Source: Sphingomonas sanxanigenens DSM 19645 = NX02 (GTDB taxonomy: Bacteria; Pseudomonadota; Alphaproteobacteria; Sphingomonadales; Sphingomonadaceae). Taken from it: DNA of 64,000 nucleotides. Each line of letters starts with the position of its first letter. Within the stretch, counting starts at the first letter, position 1. The translations under genes and the position numbers were made by a program. This document shows positions 17,431 to 25,848 of this stretch, one piece after another. The notes below the pieces were generated by a model. That model was not told the origin of the DNA. It saw nothing but the letters and a program-made list of their open reading frames with translations, and made no database searches. The DNA lies in the NCBI RefSeq assembly GCF_000512205.2, contig NZ_CP006644.1:3982501-4046500 (forward strand). The letters run 5' to 3'.

Positions 17431-18743
17431 CAGGCGACAATCTCCGATGCGGCATTGGCTCCGCCCGCCGCCGGTGCCCGAGCGGTCCAATGCGATCGGT
17501 ATACGGCGCGAACGCATTCGAGATCGGAGGCAAAGGTCATCGCCGCCTGGCAGCGCGCGAGCGCGTCCGCCGCCCGTACCGCCAGCAGGCCATGTGCAGC
17601 AGGCGCCATCACGGCGATCTCGGCAAGCGAGCGCTGAAGCTTGATCGCGACTTCGACGATGCCGGCGCCATCGCGCGCAACAGGCCGGAACAGGTCGTCG
17701 AGCAGGTCGTCGATCCTGATTTGAGGAAGCCGGACGTGTGCGCTGTCCGAACCACCAGTCCGGCTCTCAGCGAGCAATGCGGCCATCACCCGCACGCCGG
17801 CGCCCAGCACAGCGATCCCGGTTCCAGGGTCGTTGACCGCGGGCGACAAGGCTCGCGAGGCGATTTCCGAAAGGACGATCAGACCGAGCCGCGGATCGTG
17901 ATCAAACTGGCGATGATGATCAAAGGTGAATGCCTCGCGGATTTCAACATCGCTCTTGTCGTTACCATGTTCGAGCCAAGCGATCTCCCGACCTGGCGTC
18001 ACGAACGCGCCGGGCGTCACCGCTATGTCGATCGCACAACCGAGCCGCTCGGCGATCTCGTCGAGTGCCTTGAGATCGATGTGCGTGACGTAGCCGATCT
18101 TCTCGGGGTGGACCGAACGCCTGCCGCGCGTATCCGGACTTTCGGCGGGCACCACGGCGACCTTGTAGCCCGATCGAGCTATCGCCGCCTGCGTCACCTT
18201 TTCCACGCGATCGATCGTGTCGCCGACTCGGCCAAAGCTCGCCAAATGCCCTATCCAGCGCAGCAGCGTGATGACGATGACGGCGATGACGAGGATGGTG
18301 CCGGCGAACAGAATAACTCGGCCGGAGGTGCCGTAGATGCCAGTCGACAGCGCGCAGATCCCGACAATAGAGAACAGGAATGCGCCAATGAACGTCGAAA
18401 GCGCATTCTGCGCGGTCGAGTCCTCAACGAGCAACTGGGTCGCGCGAGGCGTGATCGCGCCACTCGCGGCGGAAAAGGCCGAAACCATCGCGGTCAGCGA
18501 AAAGGTAGTGACCGCCAGCATCGACGACGCCAAGATGCCCAGGATATTGTCTACGGCGTCAGAGCCGATCTTGGTGCTGATCTCATAAGGGATGAAAGGC
18601 GCCACGAACGCGGCCAGCAACGCGAGCACCACCGAGGAAATCGAGAACAGCGCCGCGCGGAACCAGATGCGACGCAACAGCAGCCGCATCACCCAGCGCC
18701 AGCGCGAGGTCATTCCACCAGCCTTCTTCACCGGCTTGTTCAT
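17430..18743 (-). CDS. DUF2254 membrane protein
   Basis: 437 residues; the start ATG at 18743 overlaps the stop of the L,D-transpeptidase gene (ATGA). Four N-terminal membrane segments (e.g. ALFSISSVVLALLAAFVAPFIP, ILASSMLAVTTFSLTAMVSAFSAASGAITPRATQLL, VILFAGTILVIAVIVITLL) are followed by a cytoplasmic region with the DUF2254 landmarks GYVTHIDLKALDEIAERL and DPRLGLIVLSEIASRALSPAVNDPGTGIAVL. No biochemical role is established. The tight overlaps on both sides show it is co-translated with the transpeptidase and the MgtC-like protein. Confidence 0.87.
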   Translation of the reverse strand: MNKPVKKAGGMTSRWRWVMRLLLRRIWFRAALFSISSVVLALLAAFVAPFIPYEISTKIGSDAVDNILGILASSMLAVTTFSLTAMVSAFSAASGAITPRATQLLVEDSTAQNALSTFIGAFLFSIVGICALSTGIYGTSGRVILFAGTILVIAVIVITLLRWIGHLASFGRVGDTIDRVEKVTQAAIARSGYKVAVVPAESPDTRGRRSVHPEKIGYVTHIDLKALDEIAERLGCAIDIAVTPGAFVTPGREIAWLEHGNDKSDVEIREAFTFDHHRQFDHDPRLGLIVLSEIASRALSPAVNDPGTGIAVLGAGVRVMAALLAESRTGGSDSAHVRLPQIRIDDLLDDLFRPVARDGAGIVEVAIKLQRSLAEIAVMAPAAHGLLAVRAADALARCQAAMTFASDLECVRAVYRSHWTARAPAAGGANAASEIVA

Positions 18744-20215
18744 GGGGCGATATCGGTTTCGTCACTGCGCAACTTAGTGTCAGCGCGTTCGGCGAAGCCC
18801 AGCGCCTTTGCGATCGGACCATTCCAGCCATAAGGATCGGTGCGAAATGCCACCTTACCATCCTTGTCGATGAACACGTTGCGATAGATCAAACGTACCG
18901 GGATCTCCGTGCTGAGCTGAACGAATTGCTGTTCTCCGCCGCCCCGTGCCGCTTCCCATGCCTCGGTTATTCCCTGATCCTCGGCCAGCATCCGGGCGAA
19001 GCCCAAGGCATCCTCCACGCGGACGCAGCCGTGGCTGCGATGGCGATGGCTGCGCTCGAACAGCTCGGGCGCCGATGTGTCGTGGAGGTAGATGGCATGT
19101 TCGTTATGCATGTCGAACTTAACCAGGCCGAGCGCATTATCCGTCCCCGAGCGCTGGACGATCCAGCCGCCTCGAAGCTCCATATTGTGACGTTGCAGAT
19201 AAGCCGCACCGACCCCCGCCAGTTCGCCGTGCTGAATCGACTTGGGAACCGTCCAGGTCGGGTTGGCGACGAGCCGGTAGATCGGCGACTGAAGCGGCGG
19301 GGTTTCCGTGCCGGGCTTGCCGGCCACCACACGCCGCGTGTCGACGAGTACACCCTCGCGATAATAGTGGAGCAGCGACGCCGCGGTGTTGACGTCGATG
19401 CGGGTAGCCGGCGGCTCTCTTTCCAACCAGCGGCGCCTTTCGAGCGCGACGGCGATCGCCCGCGCCTTATCACCTGCGCCAAGGTTGAGAACGCGCAGCG
19501 TTGCGGGCCCCACGATCCGGTCGGCCGCGATGCCATAGTCGCGCTGCAGCGCCTTGACGGCATTCGCAACGCGGTCGGTATAGATAGGCGGACTTTCCGT
19601 GTCGGGTGCTGCGTCGGGGGGAAGATATTCGCCCATCACCAACTGCTCGACGATCGCCGACACGCGCGGGTCCGCATCGCCAACCTCAATCAGGCCGCTG
19701 CCGATCCCCGGGTCGCCGTCGTCCCTCGGGAGCGCGCGCAGCTCGAGATAGCGCAGCGATAGCCGCGCATATTCCTCATCCCGTGGCGCCAAGGCGGCCA
19801 GCCATTCGCGCAGCGTCCCTTCGGTAAGGGCGTTGTCCAGTTGCTTCGCGAGATCGGCGATGGGGCGCGGCAAAGAGTATGGATCATGCAGGTGGGTTGG
19901 ATCGAGCAGTCCCCTTCCGAGCGCCCCTGCGTAGCGCAACGCCGCAGCGCGTAGCGCATCGTCGGACTCGGCGCTGCCCTCTTCCAGGAACACGACACGA
20001 TCGAGGCCATGGCGAGCGCGGTCGGCAAGCGCTGAACGCAATGCGAGTCGGGACGCTTCGTCCCAACTGCTGGCAAGTTCGGCCACAACGCCAGATGCCG
20101 GCACTGCCGATGTCTGAGCCGCCACCGGCGCGGTGAGCGTGGCGGCCAGCACAGGGAATATCGCACGACAAGCGGCCGGTAAGGCCAGGCGGCGAACGCG
20201 ATCGGCAGTTATCAT
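18740..20215 (-). CDS. L,D-transpeptidase, YcbB/LdtD-like
   Basis: 491 residues with a signal-like N-terminus (LALPAACRAIFPVLAATLTAPVAAQ). The order is an N-terminal region, a peptidoglycan-binding segment (NAVKALQRDYGIAADRIVGPATLRVLN) and the YkuD catalytic domain with HRHRSHGCVRV (His/Ser-His-Gly-Cys), whose Cys is the nucleophile. The enzyme forms 3-3 cross-links in the periplasmic peptidoglycan. There is no clear ribosome site: the ATG lies 5 bp after the stop of the small lipoprotein gene, so it is probably translated by coupling. It heads the chain DUF2254, MgtC, DUF421. Confidence 0.9.
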   Translation of the reverse strand: MITADRVRRLALPAACRAIFPVLAATLTAPVAAQTSAVPASGVVAELASSWDEASRLALRSALADRARHGLDRVVFLEEGSAESDDALRAAALRYAGALGRGLLDPTHLHDPYSLPRPIADLAKQLDNALTEGTLREWLAALAPRDEEYARLSLRYLELRALPRDDGDPGIGSGLIEVGDADPRVSAIVEQLVMGEYLPPDAAPDTESPPIYTDRVANAVKALQRDYGIAADRIVGPATLRVLNLGAGDKARAIAVALERRRWLEREPPATRIDVNTAASLLHYYREGVLVDTRRVVAGKPGTETPPLQSPIYRLVANPTWTVPKSIQHGELAGVGAAYLQRHNMELRGGWIVQRSGTDNALGLVKFDMHNEHAIYLHDTSAPELFERSHRHRSHGCVRVEDALGFARMLAEDQGITEAWEAARGGGEQQFVQLSTEIPVRLIYRNVFIDKDGKVAFRTDPYGWNGPIAKALGFAERADTKLRSDETDIAP

Positions 20216-20220
20216 CGCGA

Positions 20221-20508
20221 TTATCGCACCGCTGGCGCTTCGTTCGCAATCACTGCGTCGCGGCGCTCCTGGCTCATCGTCGCGGCGACATTTCGGTCGG
20301 CTGCCGAGATTGCATCCGCACGCTCTTCGCCGGTCTGGCGAACTTGCTCGGCGCGGTCTTCAAGTGCACCTGCGCGGTTCTCCATCGCGTCGGCGCGCTC
20401 GTTGGCAGCGTCCTCGACGCGATCTGCCAGATTATCTGCTGGGCTCTGGTTGCAGCTGGCAAACGTCAATGCGCAAAGCGCGGTGCCGATGGCTAGGGCG
20501 ATCTTCAT
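20221..20508 (-). CDS. Small coiled, probably lipid-anchored protein
   Basis: 95 residues from ATG 20508, with GGAAGGAA 7 nt upstream. The signal sequence MKIALAIGTALCALTFASC ends in a lipobox-like FASC with Cys at the usual place. The mature part is Ala/Glu/Arg-rich, with a heptad-like pattern (ADRVEDAANERADAMENRAG..), so it should be a helical periplasmic lipoprotein. It resembles small hypothetical lipoproteins common in sphingomonads. It is directly upstream of the L,D-transpeptidase gene and may act on or near peptidoglycan. No defined function. Confidence 0.7.
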   Translation of the reverse strand: MKIALAIGTALCALTFASCNQSPADNLADRVEDAANERADAMENRAGALEDRAEQVRQTGEERADAISAADRNVAATMSQERRDAVIANEAPAVR

Positions 20509-20581
20509 CTCAATTCCTTCCTGAACGGGCATAAACCGATGCCTGTCACCACCTTGAGGGTGGAGACGAGGCAGCCTGTCG

Positions 20582-20953
20582 TCACATCAAGCGGACACCG
20601 TAGTAGCTGGTCAGCTGGTCGTCATATGAGCGGTCCCAGCTTGGCTCCCGATCTCGCTGATAGCGTGGGCCATCCTTCAGTTGGGCGATATCACGATCGA
20701 CGATATAGCCGCCGCGGCGCTCGTCATAGGTCAGCTCGCTCCATGGCAGAGGGAAGTAGTCCTCGCCCATGCCAAGAAAACCACCATAGCTGACGACTGC
20801 ATGACGCACTTGACCGTCGCGCTTCCCGATCATGAGATGATGCACCGAGCCGATCTGATCACCGTCCCGGCCATATACGGCGGTGCCATCGACTTTTTCG
20901 GAAGAGATGGTGTCATGGGTTTCCGTGCGATCGGTGGTCTGCGTATTTTCCAT
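20582..20953 (-). CDS. PRC-barrel domain protein
   Basis: 123 residues from ATG 20953; GGAG lies about 8 nt upstream. The PRC-barrel core is KVDGTAVYGRDGDQIGSVHHLMIGKRDGQVRHAVVSYGGFLGMGEDYFPLPWSEL. The last 25 residues are charged and rich in Tyr and Arg. Stand-alone PRC-barrel proteins of this type are common in alphaproteobacteria next to stress and envelope genes; their ligand is unknown. It lies 73 bp upstream of the lipoprotein gene and may be the first gene of that operon. Confidence 0.85.
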   Translation of the reverse strand: MENTQTTDRTETHDTISSEKVDGTAVYGRDGDQIGSVHHLMIGKRDGQVRHAVVSYGGFLGMGEDYFPLPWSELTYDERRGGYIVDRDIAQLKDGPRYQRDREPSWDRSYDDQLTSYYGVRLM

Positions 20954-21474
20954 TTATCTGCTCCTGCGCCGCGATTTCCCATGTCAGGTCCAAACGGACC
21001 TTCCGGCACGAGCCGGTGCGCGACTGCTGTATTCAGACATCCGCACGAAACGCGAGGGTGCGAACGTTGGGGCGCGTCCCACATGCGGCGCACCTGAATA
21101 AACAGCGTCGGGGGTAACAAAAAGCCAACGGGTCGGCCCGCGCATTGTTCCAGTGTTTTCAAGAAAGGGCTGTGTCAATGATCGCCACACTATGTAAATT
21201 TGTGGTGTGGCCACGCTTGACAAGGTGGATACCCGGTTCGCACCTGCCTCGCTGCGCGTGTTTCTGGCCGCGCTGGCGATCATCGATAACCTGCGCGCGG
21301 TGCTGATCATCCCGATATTCTACACCACTGATTTGCCGCTACTTTGGTTCTCAAGAACTGCCGGATTGGTTCTCAATAACGGCCAGACCGCAACCGATCC
21401 ACTGTCGGTCATTCTGCGATTTCGATCAGGCTCCCGCTGAATGTCGGCACTTGTGAAAGCAGAACCGGATCCCC
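20954..21474. other. Intergenic region holding a decayed nhaA fragment
   Basis: About 520 bp between the PRC-barrel gene and the Rieske ferredoxin gene. The middle (21207-21350) encodes a short piece of NhaA, described separately. The first 250 bp show no recognisable gene. Confidence 0.5.
21207..21350 (+). pseudogene. nhaA: Remnant of Na+/H+ antiporter NhaA
   Basis: The frame reads RFAPASLRVFLAALAIIDNLRAVLIIPIFYTTDLPLLW, which matches the NhaA segment around transmembrane helix V (family pattern VPxxLKxFLLALAIxDDLGAIxIIAxFYT). The essential Asp pair (Asp163-Asp164 in E. coli) is D-N here, and the following Gly is Arg. Neither the upstream third nor the downstream half of the roughly 390-residue protein is present, so this is a non-functional fragment left by deletion or recombination. 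Confidence 0.65.
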
Positions 21475-21783
21475 CTACCCCAGATACACGATCCCGTTCT
21501 CGACGCTGACGGGGTAGGTTCCGAGCGCCTGCTTGCAGGGCAGCGACTTCGCCTTGCCGGTGCGGATGTCGAAGCTGCCGCCGTGGAGCGGGCAGAAGAT
21601 GATATGGCCTTCCAGCCGCCCTTCCGCCAGCGAGGCGATCGCATGCGTGCAATCATCGTCGATCAACCGGAAGCTGCCCGCGTCGTTGATCAGCAACACC
21701 GGATCCGCGCCGGCGGGTTCGAAACGCACCATTTGCCCCGGCGCCACCGCACCGGCCTCGCAAAGCGCAATCTTTTCGGCCAT
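21475..21783 (-). CDS. Rieske-type [2Fe-2S] ferredoxin of the aromatic oxygenase system
   Basis: 102 residues from ATG 21783, with AGGGA 6-7 nt upstream. The cluster ligands are CTH and CPLHGGSF (C-x-H ... C-x2-H), the pattern of ferredoxins that feed ring-hydroxylating oxygenases (BphF/CarAc type). It carries electrons from the flavin reductase encoded at 22.8-23.8 kb to the terminal oxygenase at 24.7 kb. It diverges from the asparaginase gene and shares with it a family-1 operator. Confidence 0.9.
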   Translation of the reverse strand: MAEKIALCEAGAVAPGQMVRFEPAGADPVLLINDAGSFRLIDDDCTHAIASLAEGRLEGHIIFCPLHGGSFDIRTGKAKSLPCKQALGTYPVSVENGIVYLG

Positions 21784-21808
21784 GTCATTCCCTAGTGAAG
21801 CATATCTT

Positions 21809-21825
21809 TGTATTATTGTCATACA
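21809..21825. promoter_or_regulatory. Family-1 operator between ferredoxin and asparaginase genes
   Basis: TGTATTATTGTCATACA matches the family consensus (reverse form TGTATGACTGTCATACA) in 15 of 17 positions. It is centred between two divergent start codons 65 bp apart. Confidence 0.65.
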
Positions 21826-21847
21826 GACATGAGCGAGCGGAGCCGAT

Positions 21848-22813
21848 ATGTCCAGCCTTCTGTTGATCGATGCCGGCGGTACCATCGCCTCGCTGCCCGA
21901 TGCCGCGGGTGTTCTCATCGGGCGCGCGGGGTCGGCGGGGCTGATCGACGCCTTGATGCCGGCCGCGCGCGACGGCGTGCGCGAGGTCCAGCTTTATGCG
22001 GGGCTGAGCGAGGATATGGGGTTCGCCGATGCGATGCGGATCGTCCGCACCATCGCGGCGGCGGCGCAGGAGGGCATGCACGGCTTCGTCGTCGCGCACG
22101 GCACCGATACGATGGAGGATGTCGCCTTCCTCAACGAACTCTTCCACGGCGGCACCGCGCCGGTGCTGTTCACCGGTGCGCAGCGTGCCGCCTCCGCACC
22201 GGGCAGCGACGGCCCCGCCAATCTGCATGACGCCGTGGCGGTGGCGCGCGATGCCGCCGCGCGCGGCATCGGCACCGCGATCATCTTCGGCGGCCGCATC
22301 CTGCCCGCGCGCAGCGCGCGCAAGCTCGACAGCAGCGGCCCCGAGGCGTTCGGGCCGCACACTGCGGCGATCGGCCGCGTCGACGATCATGGCGTGCGGC
22401 TGACCGCGATGCCCCGCCGCGTGCCGGGGTTCGCGATCGAGGATCCGGAGCCCGCGGTCGAGATCGCGGCGCTCGGGCTGGGCAGCGGCCCGGCGCTGGT
22501 CGACGCGCTGGTCGATCGCGGCGTGCGCGGGCTGGTGAATGAGGGGTTCGGGCGCGGCAATGTGCCGGCACAGCTCGTCCCCGCGATCGCGCGCGCGCGC
22601 GATGCCGGGGTGCTGGTGGGCATCGCGACGGGCTGCATCGGCGGCGGCACCGCGCCCGCCTATGATTCGGGCGCGCGCCTTGCCGCGATCGGTGCGATCG
22701 GCGCGCATGACCTCAGCGCGCGCAAGCTGCGCCTGCTGTTCGCGGTTGCGCTCGCCGGCGGGCGCGACGCCGCCGAAGCGGGGCGCCGCGCAACCGCCTG
22801 GCTACGCGCCTAG
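21848..22813 (+). CDS. Asparaginase/glutaminase-family amidohydrolase
   Basis: 321 residues; a GCGGAG-like ribosome site precedes ATG 21848. Both catalytic Thr motifs are present: LLIDAGGTIASLP near residue 12 and VAHGTDTMEDVAFLNELF (second Thr, with Asp) near residue 85. The fold is the bacterial type I/II L-asparaginase. No signal peptide, so it acts in the cytoplasm. Asparaginases release ammonia from Asn or Gln, and some accept other beta- or gamma-amides. Its placement inside an aromatic catabolic cluster, under the shared operator and near an aspartate dehydrogenase gene, suggests it hydrolyses an aspartyl or amide conjugate in the pathway. That substrate is inferred. Confidence 0.86.
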   Translation: MSSLLLIDAGGTIASLPDAAGVLIGRAGSAGLIDALMPAARDGVREVQLYAGLSEDMGFADAMRIVRTIAAAAQEGMHGFVVAHGTDTMEDVAFLNELFHGGTAPVLFTGAQRAASAPGSDGPANLHDAVAVARDAAARGIGTAIIFGGRILPARSARKLDSSGPEAFGPHTAAIGRVDDHGVRLTAMPRRVPGFAIEDPEPAVEIAALGLGSGPALVDALVDRGVRGLVNEGFGRGNVPAQLVPAIARARDAGVLVGIATGCIGGGTAPAYDSGARLAAIGAIGAHDLSARKLRLLFAVALAGGRDAAEAGRRATAWLRA

Positions 22814-23797
22814 CGCGAAGCGCTCCGCCCGGATCCGTTCGGGCGGAACCCCCTCGGCGCGCAGCACCGCGCGCGCGGCATCGACCATCGCCGGGGGGCC
22901 GCAGAGATGATAGCTGGCACCCACGCAGGGATCGCCGGCGAGCAGCGCCACCGCCGTCCCTTCCCGGACGTCGCCCGCGGCCCCCTCGATCAGCGCGATG
23001 CGCACCTCCAGATCCGGCGTCTCCGCCTCGAGCGCGCGCAGCTCCCCGTGCAGGAACAGATCCTCGCGCCGCGTGCAACCGAAGCAGAGCAGCATCGGCA
23101 TCCGCCCGGCCTGCGCGCGAATCATCGCCAGCGACGGCGCGAGGCCGGTGCCGCCCGCGACGAACACGGCGCGCGCCGCCCGGTCATCGAGCGAGAAGCC
23201 GCCGAGCGGCCCCTGCAGCGTCATCACCGCCCCCGGCACCGCGCCCCCACCGTCCAGCCAGCCGCTCACCTGACCGCCAGGAACATGGCGAATCAGCAGC
23301 TCGATCGAGGGGAGCGCACGCGGTGCCGAAGCGATCGAATATGCGCGCGCCACCCGCAGCCCCGGCGGGCGCAGCCGCACATATTGGCCGGGCTGGAAGC
23401 GGAACCGGTCGGGATCGTCGAGCCGGATGACGAGCCGCGAGACGGTCGCCGCCAGCCGATCGATCGCCACCAGCGTGCCGCGGTGGCGGTCGGGGTCGGT
23501 CGGGCGCGGATCGAGCGGATAGTCGAGCGCGAAGGCGGCATCCGATTCGAGCCGCGTGAGACAGGTCGGGTAGATCCCCGCCTCCGCCTCGTCCGCCGTC
23601 ACGATCGCGGGCGCCACCGTCTCGCGCGCGACGCGCCCCTCGGTACAGCGCGCGATGCAGGCGCCGCACCGGCCGCTCATGCAATCCGAGCGCAGCGGCG
23701 CATCCGCCGCCATCGCCGCCTCGACCAGCGTCTGCCCCGGCGCCACTGCCAGATCGATCGAGCCGCCATCCTGAAAATGCAGCGCCGCACGGAACAT
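22802..23797 (-). CDS. Ferredoxin reductase: [2Fe-2S] plus FAD/NAD oxidoreductase
   Basis: 331 residues from ATG 23797 (GGGAGAAG upstream); the 3' end overlaps the convergent asparaginase gene by 12 bp. An N-terminal plant-type [2Fe-2S] domain has DCMSGRCGACIARC with a distal Cys (YPTCLT). The FAD-binding domain has RAYSIAS, and the NAD domain has GGTGLAP and a late CGPPAM. This is the architecture of the NADH reductases of ring-hydroxylating oxygenases (CarAd/BenC-like). It passes electrons from NADH to the Rieske ferredoxin or directly to the oxygenase. It diverges from the hydratase-oxygenase operon with a family-1 operator between. Confidence 0.9.
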   Translation of the reverse strand: MFRAALHFQDGGSIDLAVAPGQTLVEAAMAADAPLRSDCMSGRCGACIARCTEGRVARETVAPAIVTADEAEAGIYPTCLTRLESDAAFALDYPLDPRPTDPDRHRGTLVAIDRLAATVSRLVIRLDDPDRFRFQPGQYVRLRPPGLRVARAYSIASAPRALPSIELLIRHVPGGQVSGWLDGGGAVPGAVMTLQGPLGGFSLDDRAARAVFVAGGTGLAPSLAMIRAQAGRMPMLLCFGCTRREDLFLHGELRALEAETPDLEVRIALIEGAAGDVREGTAVALLAGDPCVGASYHLCGPPAMVDAARAVLRAEGVPPERIRAERFALGA

Positions 23798-23833
23798 CCC
23801 GAAACTTCTCCCTCGACAAGCAGGCACAATGTT

Positions 23834-23849
23834 TGTCATACAATCATAT
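23834..23849. promoter_or_regulatory. Family-1 operator variant upstream of hydratase-oxygenase operon
   Basis: TGTCATACAATCATAT shares TGT...ACAATCATA with the perfect sites (63710, 30488) and matches the site at 31278 in 15 of 16 positions. It lies 18 bp before the hydratase ATG. Confidence 0.5.
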
Positions 23850-23867
23850 CAGGAACAGGGGAAGGCC

Positions 23868-24653
23868 ATGGTTGAGATCGCCGCAGACGAACAGGTCGGT
23901 GCCGTGGCGCGGCAGCTTGCCGATGCCTATGCCGGCGCGCCGATCGCGCCGGTGGCCGATCGGATCGCGGACGTGGCGCAGGCCTATCGCGTGCAGCTGG
24001 CGCAGATCGAGGAACGCATCGCCGGCGGCCGGCGCATCGTCGGCCGCAAGATCGGCCTCACCTCCCCCGCGGTCCAGCGCCAGCTTGGCGTCGGCGAACC
24101 CGATTTCGGCCATCTGACCGACGAGATGGTGCATGGCGACAATGCCGCGCTCGCCCATGCCGATCTGCGCCAGCCGCGCGTCGAGGCCGAGGTCGCGCTG
24201 ATCCTCGGCGCCGACCTCGACATGCCCAACCCGACCGTTGCCGATGTGATCGCGGCGACCGCCTATGCGGTGCCGGCGCTGGAAGTGGTCGCCAGCCGCA
24301 TCGCCGACTGGAAGATCGGCATCCTCGACACCATCGCCGACAATGCCTCGGCGGGCGCGGTGGTGCTCGGCGGGCCGGCGCGCCGGCTGGACGGGCTGGA
24401 TCTCTCCGGCTGCGCGATGGCGCTGCGGATCAACGACACGATCGTCTCCGAAGGCCGCGGCGCCGATTGCCTCGGCAACCCGCTCAACGCCGCCGCCTGG
24501 CTGGCCGCGCGCAGCCACGCGCTGGGCCGGCCGCTGCGCGCCGGCGAACTGATCCTCACGGGCGCTCTCGGGCCGATGCGGCCGGTCGCCCCCGGAGACG
24601 CCGTGCACGCCGAGATCGCCGGGCTCGGCACCGTCTCCGTCACTTTCCGCTGA
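23868..24653 (+). CDS. 2-keto-4-pentenoate hydratase (meta-cleavage pathway)
   Basis: 261 residues from ATG 23868, preceded by AGGGGAAGG. Family landmarks are GRKIGLTSPAVQRQLGVGEPDFG, RVEAEVALIL and a C-terminal GELILTGALGPMRPV, as in MhpD/BphH/DmpE. The enzyme hydrates 2-hydroxypenta-2,4-dienoate to 4-hydroxy-2-oxovalerate, feeding the aldolase at 33-34 kb. It is the first gene of a + strand operon: hydratase, Rieske oxygenase, hydrolase, extradiol small subunit, extradiol large subunit. Confidence 0.92.
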   Translation: MVEIAADEQVGAVARQLADAYAGAPIAPVADRIADVAQAYRVQLAQIEERIAGGRRIVGRKIGLTSPAVQRQLGVGEPDFGHLTDEMVHGDNAALAHADLRQPRVEAEVALILGADLDMPNPTVADVIAATAYAVPALEVVASRIADWKIGILDTIADNASAGAVVLGGPARRLDGLDLSGCAMALRINDTIVSEGRGADCLGNPLNAAAWLAARSHALGRPLRAGELILTGALGPMRPVAPGDAVHAEIAGLGTVSVTFR

Positions 24654-24676
24654 TTCAGATACCCGAAGGAAGAACG

Positions 24677-25837
24677 ATGAACGAAGAGCCGCTGGTCAAT
24701 CCCGACGTCGTCAGCATGATCGGGGACTGGAAGGGCTATGTGGAAGCGAAGATGGGCTTCCGCAACCACTGGTATCCGGTGCGCTTCTCCAAGGAGATCG
24801 ACGAGGGCCAGATCGAGGTGATCGAACTGCTCGGCGAAAAGCTGCTGCTCAAGCGCATCGAGGGCAAGGTCTATGCGATGCGCGACCGCTGCCTCCATCG
24901 CGGCGTGCCGCTGTCCCGCAAGCCGGACTGCTATACCAGGGACACGATCACCTGCTGGTATCATGGCTATACCTACCGCTTCCAGACGGGCGAGCTGGTC
25001 AACATCCTCGCGGTGCCCGACAGCCGGCTGATCGGTCGGCGCAGGATCGTGACCTATCCGGTGCAGGAGGCGAAGGGGCTGATCTTCGTGTTCCTGGGCG
25101 ACGAGGATGCGGTGCATGAGCTGAAGAAGGATGTGCCGCCGGGCTTCCTCGACGAGGATCTGATGGTGCTGGGCAAGCATCGCGTGGTCAATTCGAACTG
25201 GCGGCTGGGTGCCGAGAACGGCTTCGATGCGCTGCACATCTTCATCCACAAGGATACGACGCTCCGCCACTATCGCACCTTCAACTTCCCGATCGGCCAC
25301 ACCCCGCTGCCCGGCGCCGTCCAGGTCGTCGAGGACGCGGATGGCCCCAAGGGCGTGATGGACGATTTCGCGCAGCACACCCCGGTGTGGGACGGCGTGA
25401 TCGATGGCGAGGTGGTGGTGAGCGGCCCGCGTTCGGCGCAGGTGAAGGGCACATCCGCCTCGGTCGGCACCTCGATCTGGCTGCCGGGCGTGCTCAAGGT
25501 GGAAAGCTTTCCCACCGGCGGGCTGACCCAGTTCGAATGGTATGTGCCGCTCGACGGCGAGCGCCACCTCTATGTCCAGACCATCGGCAAGGCCTGCACG
25601 ACGCACGACGAGCGCATCGATTTCGCCAACGCGTTCGAGGCGATCTGGAAGCCGCACGGCCTCGACGGTTTCAACGGCGACGACATCTGGGCGCGCGAGG
25701 TGACCGAGCCCTTCTATGCCGACGATTTCGGCTGGGTCGACGAGATGCTGTGCGAACCCGACGAAACCATCCTGCAGTGGCGCCGCCTCGCCAGCCGGCA
25801 CGGCCGCGGCGTCCAGCAGAAATCCGACCTGCGCTGA
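24677..25837 (+). CDS. Rieske non-heme iron terminal oxygenase, CarAa-like
   Basis: 386 residues; GAAGGAAG precedes ATG 24677. The Rieske ligands are Cys72, His74 (RCLHRGVPLS), Cys93 and His96 (CWYHGYTYRF). The mononuclear iron site is in ENGFDALHIFIHKD (Asp184, His187, His191), with the distal Asp in FNGDDIWARE. Length and motif wording follow the terminal oxygenase of carbazole 1,9a-dioxygenase closely from memory (GFRNHWYPVRFSKEI, TYPVQEAKG, SIWLPGVLKV). That group has no beta subunit and attacks angular positions next to a ring heteroatom, as do related quinolone 8-monooxygenases. The true substrate is unknown; ferredoxin and reductase partners are encoded upstream. Confidence 0.9.
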   Translation: MNEEPLVNPDVVSMIGDWKGYVEAKMGFRNHWYPVRFSKEIDEGQIEVIELLGEKLLLKRIEGKVYAMRDRCLHRGVPLSRKPDCYTRDTITCWYHGYTYRFQTGELVNILAVPDSRLIGRRRIVTYPVQEAKGLIFVFLGDEDAVHELKKDVPPGFLDEDLMVLGKHRVVNSNWRLGAENGFDALHIFIHKDTTLRHYRTFNFPIGHTPLPGAVQVVEDADGPKGVMDDFAQHTPVWDGVIDGEVVVSGPRSAQVKGTSASVGTSIWLPGVLKVESFPTGGLTQFEWYVPLDGERHLYVQTIGKACTTHDERIDFANAFEAIWKPHGLDGFNGDDIWAREVTEPFYADDFGWVDEMLCEPDETILQWRRLASRHGRGVQQKSDLR

Positions 25838-25848
25838 GGGACGCCGCC

